A DNA stretch of 64,000 nucleotides from Saccharothrix longispora (GCF_030852425.1 NZ_NSDM01000007.1:1-64000), one strand, 5' to 3'. Counted from the stretch's first letter, positions 19,224 to 28,474 are shown. The notes: a model not told the origin generated them from the sequence alone. Numbers and translations: made by a program.

Positions 19224-20396
19224 TCAGACCTCGCCCAGCACGGGTTCGAAGGCCAGTTCGGCGGCGCCGACGAGCTTGGCGTCGCGACCGAGCGGCGAGG
19301 ACACGATGCGGGTGCCGCCGACGGCGCGGGACACCAGGGACCGCTTCTGCACGGTGCGGCGCAGCTGGTCGACGAGCGACTCGGGCAGCGCGGTGAACAG
19401 GTCGCCCAGCACCACCAGTTCGGGGCCCAGCATGTTGACCACGGTCACCAGGCCCATGGCGAGCCACTCGGTGAACTCGCCCAGGCGGTGGGCGACGGTG
19501 TCCGGCGAGCCCGCGAGGGCCCGCAGCTCGGCCACCACGGCGCCGCGCGGGGCGTTCTCGGGCAGGGCCAGCGCCCGGCACAGGGCGGGCTCCCCCACCT
19601 CGGTCTCCCAGCAGCCCTGGCAGCCGCAGTAGCAGCGCCGGCCGCCGGGGCGCACGACCATGTGGCCGAGTTCGCCGACGTAGCCGCCGGTTCCGCGCAG
19701 CGGTTGGCCGCTGGAGATGACGCCGCCGCCGATGCCGACGTCGGCGGAGATGTAGACCATGTCGGAGGAGCCGCGGGCGGCGCCGCGCACGTGCTCGGCG
19801 AGGGCCCCCAGCTCGGCGTCGTTGCCGACCTGCACGGGCACCTTGAGGACCGCGGAGAGGCGCTGCCCGAGAGCCACGTCGGTCCAGTGCAGGTTGGGCG
19901 CCTCGTGGACGAGGCCGTCGTGGCGGCGGACGACGCCGGGCACGGACACGCCGACGCCGACCGCCTGGAGGTCCAGCTCGTCGGCCAGCAGCTTCGCCGA
20001 GTCGGCGATGTGCGTGATGACCTCGCCGGGGTCGCGGGACCGCTGGTGCAGGTTCCACGAGTCGCGGCCGAGGATGTCGCCGCCGAGGCCCACCATGGCC
20101 ATCGCCACCTGCTCGACGCGGATGTCGATGGCCATCACGACGGCGGCCTGCGGCTGCGGCAGGACCAGCAGGGACGGGCGGCCCGCGCCGGAGCGCTGCG
20201 CGGGCACCCGCTCGGCGACGACGCCCGACTCGGCCAGGCCGTCCACCAGGGCCTTGATGGTGCTGCGGTTGAGCCCGAGCTCAGCCGCGAGCGACGCCCT
20301 GGTGGACGGTCCGTCCACGTGCAGCCGGCGCAGCAGCGCCGTGCGGTTGTGCCTGCGGACCTCGTCCGGGCGTGCTCCCGCGGTCGGTGTGCTCAC
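19224..20396 (-). CDS. ROK-family transcriptional repressor
   Basis: 390 residues, last gene of the sugar ABC operon and its likely autoregulated repressor. An N-terminal winged helix (about 14-75; STRASLAAELGLNRSTIKALVDGL) is fused to a ROK domain (about 85-380). The ROK zinc-binding motif is intact: GELGHMVVRPGGRRCYCGCQGCWE has the CxCGxxGCxE pattern. GTG at 20396 is one base beyond the permease stop, so expression follows the transporter. The sugar-binding site of ROK proteins suggests the imported sugar or a derivative is the effector. Confidence 0.93.
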   Translation of the reverse strand: MSTPTAGARPDEVRRHNRTALLRRLHVDGPSTRASLAAELGLNRSTIKALVDGLAESGVVAERVPAQRSGAGRPSLLVLPQPQAAVVMAIDIRVEQVAMAMVGLGGDILGRDSWNLHQRSRDPGEVITHIADSAKLLADELDLQAVGVGVSVPGVVRRHDGLVHEAPNLHWTDVALGQRLSAVLKVPVQVGNDAELGALAEHVRGAARGSSDMVYISADVGIGGGVISSGQPLRGTGGYVGELGHMVVRPGGRRCYCGCQGCWETEVGEPALCRALALPENAPRGAVVAELRALAGSPDTVAHRLGEFTEWLAMGLVTVVNMLGPELVVLGDLFTALPESLVDQLRRTVQKRSLVSRAVGGTRIVSSPLGRDAKLVGAAELAFEPVLGEV

Positions 20397-20397
20397 G

Positions 20398-21825
20398 TCA
20401 GCGGGCGGCGGTGGCCGCCCGGCGACGGGACAGCGCGTCGACGCTCGCCGCGAGCAGCAGCACGAGGCCCGTCACGATGAACACGACCGCGGCGGGCTGC
20501 CGGAGCAGGCCCATGCCGTTCTGGATGATCGCCAGCACCGCGCCGCCGATGACGGCGTCGCGCAGCCGGCCCTTGCCGCCGAACAGGGACGTGCCGCCGA
20601 TGACGGCCGCGCCGACCGCGAGGAGCAGCGTGTTGCCGCCACCGGCGTTCGGGTCGACCGAGCCGACCTTGGAGGAGTAGACGATCGCGCCGATCGCGGC
20701 CAGGGAGGAGGCGATGACGAACACGCTCATCCGGATCTGGGCGACGTTGATGCCCGCGCGGCGGGCGGCTTCCTTGTTGCCGCCGACGGCGTAGACGTGG
20801 CGGCCGTAGCGGGTGCGCTCCAGCACGAAGGTGCCGATGACCAGCAGCAGCAGCACGATCGGCACCACGTACGGCACGCCGGCGATGACGACGCGGGGGC
20901 TGACGGACCGGTTGAGGGTGAGCGCGTAGGTGGCGGCCGCGGCCAGCACGACCACGATGCCGACCTTGATCAGGATCATCGGGGTGGGCTGGGCGACCAG
21001 GCCCTTGCGCAGCCTGCTGAAGTGGCGGCCGAGCACGACGGCGGCGTAGCCGCCCGCGGCGATGGCGAACAGGGCCCACGAGCCCGCGGTGTCGAGGTTT
21101 CCGTTGGCGACGTTGAAGAGCACGTCGTTGCGCAGGCCGAGCGTGCCGCCCTCGCCGATGAACTGGAGGACCACGCCGCCCCAGGCCAGGAACAGCGCCA
21201 GGGTCACCACGAACGAGGGGATGCCGACCTTCGCGACGAGGAAGCCGGTGATGGAGCCGATGGCGGTGCCGACGCAGATGGCGAGCAGGATCTCGACCCA
21301 CGGGTTGGCGGGGACGCCGACGAGCGCGATGACGAGCGCGATGGCGGCCAGCGCGGCGCCGGGCCAGATGCGCATGATCCCGGCCAGCACGACGGCCAGC
21401 GCGAGGAAGGCGCAGAACGCGTAGAAGACCGTGTCGCCCATGCCGCCGAGCAGGTTGCCGTTGTTGACCAGGTGCAGCGCCATGACGGAGGCGGTCACGC
21501 CGGAGGCGGTGCCCGCGGACAGGTCGATCTCGCCCAGGAGCAGCACGAAGACCAGGCCCATGGCGATGATGACGATGCTCGCGCCCTGGGCGAGGAGGTT
21601 CGCGATGTTGCCCAGGGTCAGGAAGGTGTCGGCCATGGAGCTGAAGGCGATCAGCAGGACGACCAGGCCCAGCAGCGCGGGCAGGGAGCCCAGCTCACCG
21701 CCCCTGACGCGGGCGAAGTAGTCGCGGACGGCCTCGCCGGTCGACTGGGAGGTGGTGTCGATGCCGAAGTCGGAGATCGCGCCCGGGGCGTCCTTGGGCG
21801 ACGTCTCGCTCGTGGTGTTGGTCAT
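20398..21825 (-). CDS. Sugar ABC transporter permease (XylH/RbsC-like)
   Basis: Membrane subunit of 475 residues in the pentose/hexose (CUT2-type) ABC family. A cytosolic N-terminal stretch (~45 residues) precedes a long series of hydrophobic helices; conserved elements include LLGEIDLSAGTASGV in the first half, KVGIPSFVVTLALF and YAVGGNKEAARRAGI in the cytosolic coupling loop, and SLFGGKGRLRDAVIGG. The length and the extra helices fit XylH rather than the shorter RbsC. It follows the ATPase gene by about 40 bases and abuts the ROK gene. Confidence 0.93.
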   Translation of the reverse strand: MTNTTSETSPKDAPGAISDFGIDTTSQSTGEAVRDYFARVRGGELGSLPALLGLVVLLIAFSSMADTFLTLGNIANLLAQGASIVIIAMGLVFVLLLGEIDLSAGTASGVTASVMALHLVNNGNLLGGMGDTVFYAFCAFLALAVVLAGIMRIWPGAALAAIALVIALVGVPANPWVEILLAICVGTAIGSITGFLVAKVGIPSFVVTLALFLAWGGVVLQFIGEGGTLGLRNDVLFNVANGNLDTAGSWALFAIAAGGYAAVVLGRHFSRLRKGLVAQPTPMILIKVGIVVVLAAAATYALTLNRSVSPRVVIAGVPYVVPIVLLLLVIGTFVLERTRYGRHVYAVGGNKEAARRAGINVAQIRMSVFVIASSLAAIGAIVYSSKVGSVDPNAGGGNTLLLAVGAAVIGGTSLFGGKGRLRDAVIGGAVLAIIQNGMGLLRQPAAVVFIVTGLVLLLAASVDALSRRRAATAAR

Positions 21826-21868
21826 GCTCGTTCCTCGTTCTGCGGCTGGTGAGCCTGGTGCGCCGGCA

Positions 21869-22642
21869 TCAGATGGTGGCGGATTCGGGTCGGGCGATGC
21901 CCAGGTCCCCGGAGCGGCCGGCGGTGATCAGCTCGACCACCTGGCCGTGCGTGACGTCCTTGGTGTTGACCTCGGCGGCCATGCGGCCCAGGTAGAGGCA
22001 GGCGATGCGGTCGGCGACCTCGAAGACGTCGTTCATGTTGTGGCTGATCAGCACGACGCCGAGGCCCTGTTCGGCGAGGCGGCGCACCAGGTCGAGGACC
22101 TGGCGGGTCTGCGCGACGCCGAGGGCGGCGGTGGGCTCGTCGAGCAGCACGACCTTGCTGTTCCACAGCACGGCCTTGGCGATGGCGACGGTCTGCCGCT
22201 GACCGCCGGACAGCGACGACACCTGGGTGCGGACCGACTTGACGGTGCGCACCGACAGCGACGTCAGCGTCTTGCGGGCGGCCTGCTCCATGTCGGCCTC
22301 GTCGAGCATCCCCAGCTTGCCGCGCTCCCGGCCGAGGAACATGTTCTGCACGATGTCGAGGTTGTCGCACAGCGCGAGGTCCTGGTAGACGACCTCGATG
22401 CCCAGGTCCGCGGCCTCGCGCGGGCCGTGGATGGTGACCTCGCGGCCGTTGAACAGCACCTGGCCCGAGTCCATCGGGTGGATGCCCGCGATGCTCTTGA
22501 CCAACGTCGACTTGCCGGCGCCGTTGTCGCCGACGAGCGCGGTGACCTGTCCCGGGTGCACGGCGAAGTCGATGTCGTGCAGGACGTGCACGGGTCCGAA
22601 GCTCTTGTTGACGCCGCGCAGCTCGAGGATCGGCTCGCTCAC
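21869..22642 (-). CDS. Sugar ABC transporter ATP-binding protein (single domain)
   Basis: Energises sugar import. Only about 257 residues with one nucleotide-binding domain: Walker A GDNGAGKST, Q-loop VVYQDLALCDN, signature LSGGQRQ, Walker B VVLLDEPTAALG, and switch His in LISHNM. Classical RbsA/XylG ATPases carry two fused domains (~500 residues), so this one should act as a homodimer. GTG at 22642 has ACGGAGGAA upstream. It lies between the binding-protein and permease genes in a four-gene operon. Confidence 0.93.
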   Translation of the reverse strand: MSEPILELRGVNKSFGPVHVLHDIDFAVHPGQVTALVGDNGAGKSTLVKSIAGIHPMDSGQVLFNGREVTIHGPREAADLGIEVVYQDLALCDNLDIVQNMFLGRERGKLGMLDEADMEQAARKTLTSLSVRTVKSVRTQVSSLSGGQRQTVAIAKAVLWNSKVVLLDEPTAALGVAQTRQVLDLVRRLAEQGLGVVLISHNMNDVFEVADRIACLYLGRMAAEVNTKDVTHGQVVELITAGRSGDLGIARPESATI

Positions 22643-22728
22643 TGGTTTCCTCCGTTTGTGCCCACACGCGTGGGTGCGCCGGAACGGGGTGCGCTTGCGC
22701 TGGCACCCCGCCCCGGCGCGAGCCTTGA

Positions 22729-23868
22729 CTACTTGATGCCGAGCTCGGTGCAGACGGCGGCGAGGTCGCCGCCACAGATCTCGCCGGCCTTGACGAAGCC
22801 CGCGTCGACCACGGTCTTCACCTTGTCCTTGGTGATCATCTGCGCCTCGAGCAGGACCGACTTGACGGTGCGGCCGGCCTTGCTGTCCTCGACCGAACCG
22901 GTGGCCAGCGCGTCGGCGGCGGCGGTGTCGCCCTTGGCGAGGGCGCCGGCGAGCTTGGCGGCGGCCTGCGCCTCCTCGGCGATCGGCTTGAAGACGGTCA
23001 TGAACTGGTCGCCGCGCATGACGGCCTGCAGGCCCTCGGGGGTGGCGTCCTGGCCGGTGACCGGCACCTTGCCGTTCAGGCCGTACTTCTTGAGCACGGT
23101 GATGATCGCGCCGGCGAGGCCGTCGTTGGCGGCCACGACGCCGTCGACCTTCTGGCCGTTGCCGGTGAGGATCTGCTCGAAGGTCACGCCGCCCTGCTGG
23201 TTGTCCCAGTCCGGGATCGGCTGCGACTGGACCAGCTTGAGGTCGCCCGAGTCGTACTTGGGCTTCAGCACCTTCTGCTGGCCGTTGTAGAACAGGGTGG
23301 CGTTGTTGTCGGTCGGGGCGCCCTCGATCTCGATGACCTCGGCGGGCTTCTTGCCCGGCGCGAGCGCCGCGAGGCCGTCCACGAGGCCCTGGCCCTGGAG
23401 CTCGCCGACCTTCTCGTTGTCGAACGAGACGTAGTAGTCGGAGGTGCCGCCCAGGTTGAGGCGGTCGTAGTCGATGACCGCGATGCCCTGCGACTGCGCC
23501 TTCTGCGCGACCGAGGCGCCGACCTCGCTGTTGGGCGTGGCGATGATCAGGACCTTGACGCCGGCGTTGATCATGCCGTCGGCGAGGGTCGAGAACTTCT
23601 GCACGTCGCCCTGGGCGTTCTGGATGTCGGCGTCCAGGCCCTCGGCCTTCAGCGCGGCCTCCAGGAGGGGCTTGTCGAAGCCCTCCCAGCGCGCGGAGGA
23701 CTTCGTCTCCGGGAGGATCACGCCGACCTTCTCGCCGCCGCCGGAGGCGCTGGAGGTGTTGGTGCCCGAGGTGTCGGTGCCACCGGTGGACGTGTTGGCG
23801 CCACATGCCGTCATGGCCAAGGCAAGGCCCGTGCTTGCGGCGATGAGAGCGAGGCTCTTGCTGCGCAT
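22729..23868 (-). CDS. Sugar ABC transporter substrate-binding lipoprotein (XylF-like)
   Basis: First gene of the operon; captures sugar outside the membrane. 379 residues: a lipoprotein signal with cysteine near residue 22 (ALAMTAC), a Ser/Thr/Gly linker, then a type I periplasmic-binding fold beginning KVGVILPETKSSARWEGFD. DYDRLNLGG and VVAANDGLAGAII resemble xylose-binding XylF. The ATG at 23868 (RSKSLALIAAS) makes a proper signal peptide and has an A/G-rich upstream stretch; earlier starts would spoil it. Ligand is not proven; xylose or another aldose is a reasonable guess. Confidence 0.92.
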   Translation of the reverse strand: MRSKSLALIAASTGLALAMTACGANTSTGGTDTSGTNTSSASGGGEKVGVILPETKSSARWEGFDKPLLEAALKAEGLDADIQNAQGDVQKFSTLADGMINAGVKVLIIATPNSEVGASVAQKAQSQGIAVIDYDRLNLGGTSDYYVSFDNEKVGELQGQGLVDGLAALAPGKKPAEVIEIEGAPTDNNATLFYNGQQKVLKPKYDSGDLKLVQSQPIPDWDNQQGGVTFEQILTGNGQKVDGVVAANDGLAGAIITVLKKYGLNGKVPVTGQDATPEGLQAVMRGDQFMTVFKPIAEEAQAAAKLAGALAKGDTAAADALATGSVEDSKAGRTVKSVLLEAQMITKDKVKTVVDAGFVKAGEICGGDLAAVCTELGIK

Positions 23869-23897
23869 CCGCCATCCTTTCACGCAGGTGCGTAAAT

Positions 23898-23912
23898 GTT
23901 GTGGCGCACAAC
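23898..23912. promoter_or_regulatory. Candidate operator upstream of the sugar ABC operon
   Basis: GTTGTG-GCG-CACAAC is a perfect 6-bp-arm palindrome 29 bases upstream of the binding-protein start. Position and symmetry suit a repressor operator, most simply for the ROK protein encoded at the end of the operon. No experimental or comparative support is available here. Confidence 0.5.
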
Positions 23913-24058
23913 GTATGCCCCCGAGTGCGGTGACCGGAAGCACACTTGACCGATAAAGAGGGCACGATGCGCTAACGGGCAGGTAACCGAACGGACATCT
24001 GACTACATCGAATGCCGTAGTCCGTTACCCGGGGTCACCTTCGGCGTAACAGGGGTTT

Positions 24059-24073
24059 GTTGCGGGCGACAAC
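24059..24073. promoter_or_regulatory. Possible second, weaker operator copy
   Basis: GTTGCGGGCGACAAC matches the upstream palindrome at 11 of 15 positions and keeps the GTTG/CAAC ends, 161 bases away. Imperfect inverted repeats also lie between the two sites (GACTAC...GTAGTC around 24001-24022). Could be chance. Confidence 0.25.
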
Positions 24074-24164
24074 CGGGTGACCGCCCGGCGATCTTGACGC
24101 CGCACAGCGAGGTGACCGGGGTCACTGTAGCCGAGCGTGAAGTGGTGGTGAAGCGGACGCGATC

Positions 24165-24180
24165 CCCGCCGTGCGGCGGG
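24165..24180 (-). terminator. Short hairpin after the helicase gene
   Basis: CCCGCC-GTGC-GGCGGG, a 6-bp stem, 9 bases beyond the helicase stop on the minus strand. Small but well placed. Confidence 0.4.
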
Positions 24181-24188
24181 CGCTGCCC

Positions 24189-25946
24189 CTACCAGGAGCG
24201 CAGGGTGGCGATGCGCTCTTCGAGCTGCTCGATGCTGGCCATCGCCGTGGGCGGGCCGCCGCAGTACTCGCGCAGCTGGTTGTGGATCTTGCCGTGCGGC
24301 TTGCGGGTGCGGTGGTGGTGCATCGCGACCAGGGTGTTCAGCTCCTTGCGGAGCTGCGCCAACCGCTCCTGCACGCCCGCCGGGCGCGGCGCGGGCGCGG
24401 GGGCCGCCGGGGCCGCCGTCGCGTTCCGCCTGGTGGCCTCGACGAGCTGCTTCTCCTGGCGCTGGCGCAGCAGGGCACGCACCTGGTCCGGCTCCAGCAG
24501 GCCCGGGAGCCCCAGGTACTCCTGCTCCTCGTCGCTGCCCGCGAACGCCGCCGTGCCGAACGACGAGCCGTCGTAGATCACCTGGTCGAGCTCCGCGGAG
24601 GCGCCCAGCGACGTGAACGCCCGCTCCTCCTCACCCGGCTCGTCCTGCACCCGGTTGGCGGCCGACATCAGCTCGTCGTCCCAGCCGTCCTTCTCCCGGT
24701 GCGGCTTGCCCAGGACGTGGTCGCGCTGCGCCTCCAGCTCGCTGGCCAGGCCCAGCAGCACCGGCACGCTCGGCAGGAACACGCTCGCCGTCTCGCCCTT
24801 GGCCCGCGCCCGCACGAACCGGCCGACGGCCTGCGCGAAGAACAGCGGCGTCGAGGCGCTGGTGGCGTAGACGCCCACCGCCAGGCGCGGCACGTCGACG
24901 CCCTCCGACACCATGCGCACCGCGATCAGCCAGCGCTCCTGCGAGGCGGCGAACTCGGCGATGCGGCCCGACGCCTTCGGGTCGTCGGAGAGCACGAGCG
25001 TCGCGTCGTGGCCGGTGGTGCGCTTGAGCACCTCGGCGTACGCCTTGGCGACGGTCTGGTCGGTGGCGATCACCAGGCCGCCCGCGTCGGGCATGCCGCC
25101 GTTGCGCAGCTGGCTGAGGCGCACGTCGGCGGCCTTGAGCACCGACGGCATCCACTCGCCGCTGGGGTCCAGGGCGACCCGCCACGCCCGCGCGGTCTGC
25201 TCCTGGGTCAGCGGCTCGCCCAGGCGCGCGGAGAACTCCTCGCCCGCGCTGGTGCGCCACGCCGCCTCGCCCGAGTAGGCCAGGAAGATCACCGGCCGGA
25301 CCACGCCGTCGCGCAGGGCGTCGGAGTAGCCGTAGGAGTGGTCGGCCCGGCTGCGCATCGCGCCGTCCGGGCCGGGCTCGTAGTTGACGAACGGGATCGG
25401 CGAGTCGTCCGACCGGAACGGGGTCCCGGTCAGGCACAGCCGCCGCACGGCCGGCGTGAACGCCTCGCGGATCGCGTCGCCCCACGACTTGGCGTCGCCG
25501 CCGTGGTGGATCTCGTCGAGCAGCACGAGGGTCTTGCGGTTCTCGGTGCGCACCCGGTGCAGCATCGGGTGGGCCGCGACCTGCGCGTAGGTGAGCGCCA
25601 CGCCGTGGTAGTCGCGGGAGGTGACGGCCATCGTGTTGCGGAAGTTCGAATCGATCGCGATGCCCGCCTCGGCCGCGGCCTTGGCCCACTGGTGCTTGAG
25701 GTGCTCGGTGGGCGTGACGATCGTGACCGACTCGACCGTGCGGTCGGCGAGCAGTTCGGCCGCGACGCGCAGGCCGAACGTCGTCTTGCCCGCGCCGGGG
25801 GTCGCGACGGCCAGGAAGTCCTTGGGCTTCGCGGCCAGGTACTTCGTGAGCGCGCGGCGCTGCCAGGCGCGGAGGGGACGGGTCGCGACGACCTGCGGTT
25901 GCGACAACCTCGAACCCCTCCTGCGCTGATCAGCGACGGCAAGCAT
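24189..25946 (-). CDS. DEAD/DEAH-box (superfamily 2) helicase
   Basis: ATP-dependent nucleic-acid translocase of about 585 residues. Motif I is ATPGAGKTTFG, motif Ia TPTEHL, motif II LLDEIHHGG (a DEIH box), motif III LTGTPFRSD, and motif VI QAVGRFVRARAKG in a RecA-like second domain starting about residue 250. The last ~130 residues form a family-specific tail (LEPDQVRALLRQRQEKQLVEA then a His/Arg-rich end). ATG at 25946 is the best start. Proteins of this arrangement are common in actinobacteria near the YihY/DUF3039 genes that follow here; the substrate is unknown. Confidence 0.9.
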   Translation of the reverse strand: MLAVADQRRRGSRLSQPQVVATRPLRAWQRRALTKYLAAKPKDFLAVATPGAGKTTFGLRVAAELLADRTVESVTIVTPTEHLKHQWAKAAAEAGIAIDSNFRNTMAVTSRDYHGVALTYAQVAAHPMLHRVRTENRKTLVLLDEIHHGGDAKSWGDAIREAFTPAVRRLCLTGTPFRSDDSPIPFVNYEPGPDGAMRSRADHSYGYSDALRDGVVRPVIFLAYSGEAAWRTSAGEEFSARLGEPLTQEQTARAWRVALDPSGEWMPSVLKAADVRLSQLRNGGMPDAGGLVIATDQTVAKAYAEVLKRTTGHDATLVLSDDPKASGRIAEFAASQERWLIAVRMVSEGVDVPRLAVGVYATSASTPLFFAQAVGRFVRARAKGETASVFLPSVPVLLGLASELEAQRDHVLGKPHREKDGWDDELMSAANRVQDEPGEEERAFTSLGASAELDQVIYDGSSFGTAAFAGSDEEQEYLGLPGLLEPDQVRALLRQRQEKQLVEATRRNATAAPAAPAPAPRPAGVQERLAQLRKELNTLVAMHHHRTRKPHGKIHNQLREYCGGPPTAMASIEQLEERIATLRSW

Positions 25947-26048
25947 GCGAATGCCCTCGGTGCGGGTGACCGTCGAGGGCATCGACAGCCTACCCGCTGC
26001 CCGGACGACGCACCGTCGCCGATGGCGCGAAAACGCTCCGGATGCACC

Positions 26049-27209
26049 ATGCTTGACCACGCGATGGGTTCGCCTAGGGACGACGAGGCACGCAGGACCG
26101 GCCGCAGGGGCCCCCTGCGGCTGTTGGCGCGCACGTGGGCCAAGGCGTGGGAGAAGTCGATCTTCTCCGAGTCGGCGGAGGCCGCCTTCTGGCAGACCCT
26201 GTCCTTCCCGCCGCTGCTGCTGGGCCTGCTCGGCAGCCTGGGCTGGATCGGCGTCTGGCTGGGACCGGAGGTCGTCAACGCGGCGAAGGACCGCATCCTC
26301 TCGTTCTGCCGGACGATCTTCAGCCCGGACGTCGTCAACGACGTGATCGCGCCCACCGTCGACCAGATCCTCACCACCGCCAAGGGCGAGATCGTCTCGA
26401 TCGGCTTCCTGATCTCGCTGTGGGCGGGCTCGTCGGCGATGTCGTCGTTCGTCGACGCGATCACCGCCGCGCACGACCAGTACGGCGTGCGCAACGAGGT
26501 GTGGCAGCGGATCTTCGCGCTGCTGCTCTACATGGCCAGCCTGGTGCTGCTGATCATCGGCCTGCCGGTGCTGGCGCTGGGCCCGGACATCCTGATCCAG
26601 CTCTTCCCGGACTCGTGGGAACCGACGCTCGGCGGGTGGCTGGGCGCGACCTACTACCCGGGCATCGGCGTGCTGCTCGTGCTGGCGCTGGCCACGCTCT
26701 ACAAGCTGGCGCTGCCGAACAAGCTGCCGTGGCACCGCCTGCTGCCGGGCGCGGTGCTGGCGATGGCGGTGTTCCTGCTGTCGTCGGTCGGGCTGCGGCT
26801 CTACATCACGTGGATCACCACGACGGGCTACACCTACGGCGCGCTGGCCACGCCCATCGCGTTCCTGCTGTTCGCGTACTTCATCGGGCTGGCGATCAAC
26901 CTGGGCGCGTACTTCAACAGCGCGTTGCAGGAGCTGTGGCCCGCGCGCATGACGCGGCGGCAGCGGCGGCGCTGGCAGCGCCTGGAGATCGAGCGGGCCG
27001 CCGAGCGCATCCGCAACGACGAGGGCAAGCGGGCCTGGCAGGGCGGGCCGGTGCCGCCCGAGCACGCGGCCGTGCCCGAACGGCGGCCCGCCGAACCCCC
27101 GCCCACGACGGCGCCGTCGCCGATGGACACCAACCACACCGAGCGGCTGCCGGTGGAGCCGAAGCGGGAGCCCCCGCCCGCGCGGCGCGGACAGGGCCTC
27201 CCGGACTGA
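26049..27209 (+). CDS. YihY/UPF0761-family membrane protein
   Basis: 386 residues with about six membrane helices (about 45-300). Conserved family features include the amphipathic EAAFWQTLSFPPLLLGL near the N terminus, SLWAGSSAMSSFVDAITAAHDQ, and LPNKLPWHRLLPGAVLAM. The cytosolic C-terminal ~90 residues are highly charged then Pro-rich and probably disordered. Start is ATG at 26049 or the ATG at 26064. Once called RNase BN, the family has no established function. It diverges from the helicase gene and ends at a very strong terminator. Confidence 0.88.
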   Translation: MLDHAMGSPRDDEARRTGRRGPLRLLARTWAKAWEKSIFSESAEAAFWQTLSFPPLLLGLLGSLGWIGVWLGPEVVNAAKDRILSFCRTIFSPDVVNDVIAPTVDQILTTAKGEIVSIGFLISLWAGSSAMSSFVDAITAAHDQYGVRNEVWQRIFALLLYMASLVLLIIGLPVLALGPDILIQLFPDSWEPTLGGWLGATYYPGIGVLLVLALATLYKLALPNKLPWHRLLPGAVLAMAVFLLSSVGLRLYITWITTTGYTYGALATPIAFLLFAYFIGLAINLGAYFNSALQELWPARMTRRQRRRWQRLEIERAAERIRNDEGKRAWQGGPVPPEHAAVPERRPAEPPPTTAPSPMDTNHTERLPVEPKREPPPARRGQGLPD

Positions 27210-27232
27210 CCGGCCCGGGTCCGGCGCGCGCC

Positions 27233-27274
27233 GCGGGGCCCGGCCCCTCGCCGGTGCGAGGGGCCGGGCCCCGC
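27233..27274. terminator. Very stable bidirectional terminator
   Basis: A perfect 19-bp GC-rich stem (27233-27251 with 27256-27274) capped by a CGGT tetraloop, between the convergent YihY-like and DUF3039 genes. Confidence 0.9.
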
Positions 27275-27285
27275 GTGGTCGGTCG

Positions 27286-27534
27286 CTACTCGCCGCCGCC
27301 CTTGGGCAGACCGTCGTAGATCTTCTTGCACTCCGGGCAGACGGGGGAGCCGGGCTTCGGCGACTTGGTCACCGGGAAGACCTCGCCGCACAGCGCCACC
27401 ACGTGCGTGCCCATGACCGCGCTCTCCGCGATCTTGGCCTTGCGCACGTAGTGGAACATCTTCGGGGTGTCGTCCCCGGTGTGGTCCGTGCCTTCCGGCC
27501 GGGTCTCCACCTCGGGAAGAGTCTGCGTGCTCAC
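27286..27534 (-). CDS. DUF3039 protein
   Basis: 82-residue conserved actinobacterial protein. Core motif MFHYVRKAKIAESAVMGTHVVALCGEVFPVT is followed by a CPEC pair, suggesting a zinc site using the Cys in VALCG and CPEC. GTG start at 27534, only 31 bases from the divergent psuG start. Function unknown. Confidence 0.9.
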   Translation of the reverse strand: MSTQTLPEVETRPEGTDHTGDDTPKMFHYVRKAKIAESAVMGTHVVALCGEVFPVTKSPKPGSPVCPECKKIYDGLPKGGGE

Positions 27535-27565
27535 GTCCCCAGCTTACCTGGGATGATGGCCCCTC

Positions 27566-28474
27566 GTGAGTACGCCGAGCATCACCGAAGAGGTCCGCAC
27601 CGCCCTGGCCGAGAACCGGCCGGTGGTCGCGCTGGAGAGCACGATCCTGTCCCACGGGCTGCCGCCCGGCCGCAACCGCGAGGTCGCCGAGCGCCTCGAA
27701 CGCGTCGTCCGCGACGCGGGCGCCGTGCCCGCGACGATCGCCGTGCTGGGCGGTGTGCCGAAGGTCGGGTTGACCGCCGACGAGCTGGACGTCGTCTGCG
27801 ACCCCGCCCGCGACCTGGTGAAGCTGTCGCGGCGGGACCTGGGCGCGGCCATCGCGCTGGGCCGCGACGGCGCGACGACGGTGGCGAGCACGGCCGCGCT
27901 GGCGCACGCCGCCGGGGTCGGGGTGTTCGCGACCGGCGGCCTGGGCGGGGTGCACCGCGGCGCGCGGGACACCTGGGACGTGTCCGCCGACCTGGACGTG
28001 CTCGCCACGACACCGATCCTGGTGGTGTGCTCCGGCGTGAAGTCGATCCTGGACATGGGCGCGACGCTGGAGCTGCTGGAGACCCGCTCGGTGCCGGTGC
28101 TGGGCTACCGCACGGACCGCTTCCCCGCGTTCTACCGGCGCGAGTCGGCGTTCGGCGTGCCGTGGCGGGTGGACACCCCGGCGGAGGCGGCGGCCGTGGT
28201 CGCGGCGCACCGGACCGTGCCCGGTGACGCGGGCGTGCTGCTGGCCAACCCGATCCCGGAGGACTTCGAGATGCCCTCCGACCTGCACGAGCGGCTGCTG
28301 GAGGAAGGGCTGCGGCTGCTCGTGGAGCGGGGCGTGACGGGCAAGGAGGTCACGCCGGTGCTGCTGGAGCACTTCCACACGGCCAGCGGCGGGGTGAGCC
28401 TCGACGCCAACGAGGAGCTGGTGGTGAGCAACGCGGGCCTGGCCGCCCGGGTCGCGGTGGAGCTGTCGGCGTGA
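27566..28474 (+). CDS. psuG: Pseudouridine-5'-phosphate glycosidase
   Basis: Cleaves the C-glycosidic bond of pseudouridine 5'-phosphate to uracil and ribose 5-phosphate. 302 residues, normal length. Family motifs seen: VALESTILSHGLP, NREVAERLE, VPATIAVLGG, DLVKLSRRDLG, GVFATGGLGGVHRGA, CSGVKSILD and NPIPEDFEM. Start GTG at 27566. It overlaps the following kinase gene by four bases (GTGA), making a two-gene pseudouridine degradation unit. Confidence 0.96.
   Translation: MSTPSITEEVRTALAENRPVVALESTILSHGLPPGRNREVAERLERVVRDAGAVPATIAVLGGVPKVGLTADELDVVCDPARDLVKLSRRDLGAAIALGRDGATTVASTAALAHAAGVGVFATGGLGGVHRGARDTWDVSADLDVLATTPILVVCSGVKSILDMGATLELLETRSVPVLGYRTDRFPAFYRRESAFGVPWRVDTPAEAAAVVAAHRTVPGDAGVLLANPIPEDFEMPSDLHERLLEEGLRLLVERGVTGKEVTPVLLEHFHTASGGVSLDANEELVVSNAGLAARVAVELSA

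Noticed and set aside
24171..26048. Plus-strand open frame antisense to the helicase, continuous with the YihY-like gene
   Set aside because: Only the part from 26049 shows membrane-protein features; the upstream part is Arg/Gly/Val-rich shadow of the helicase gene.
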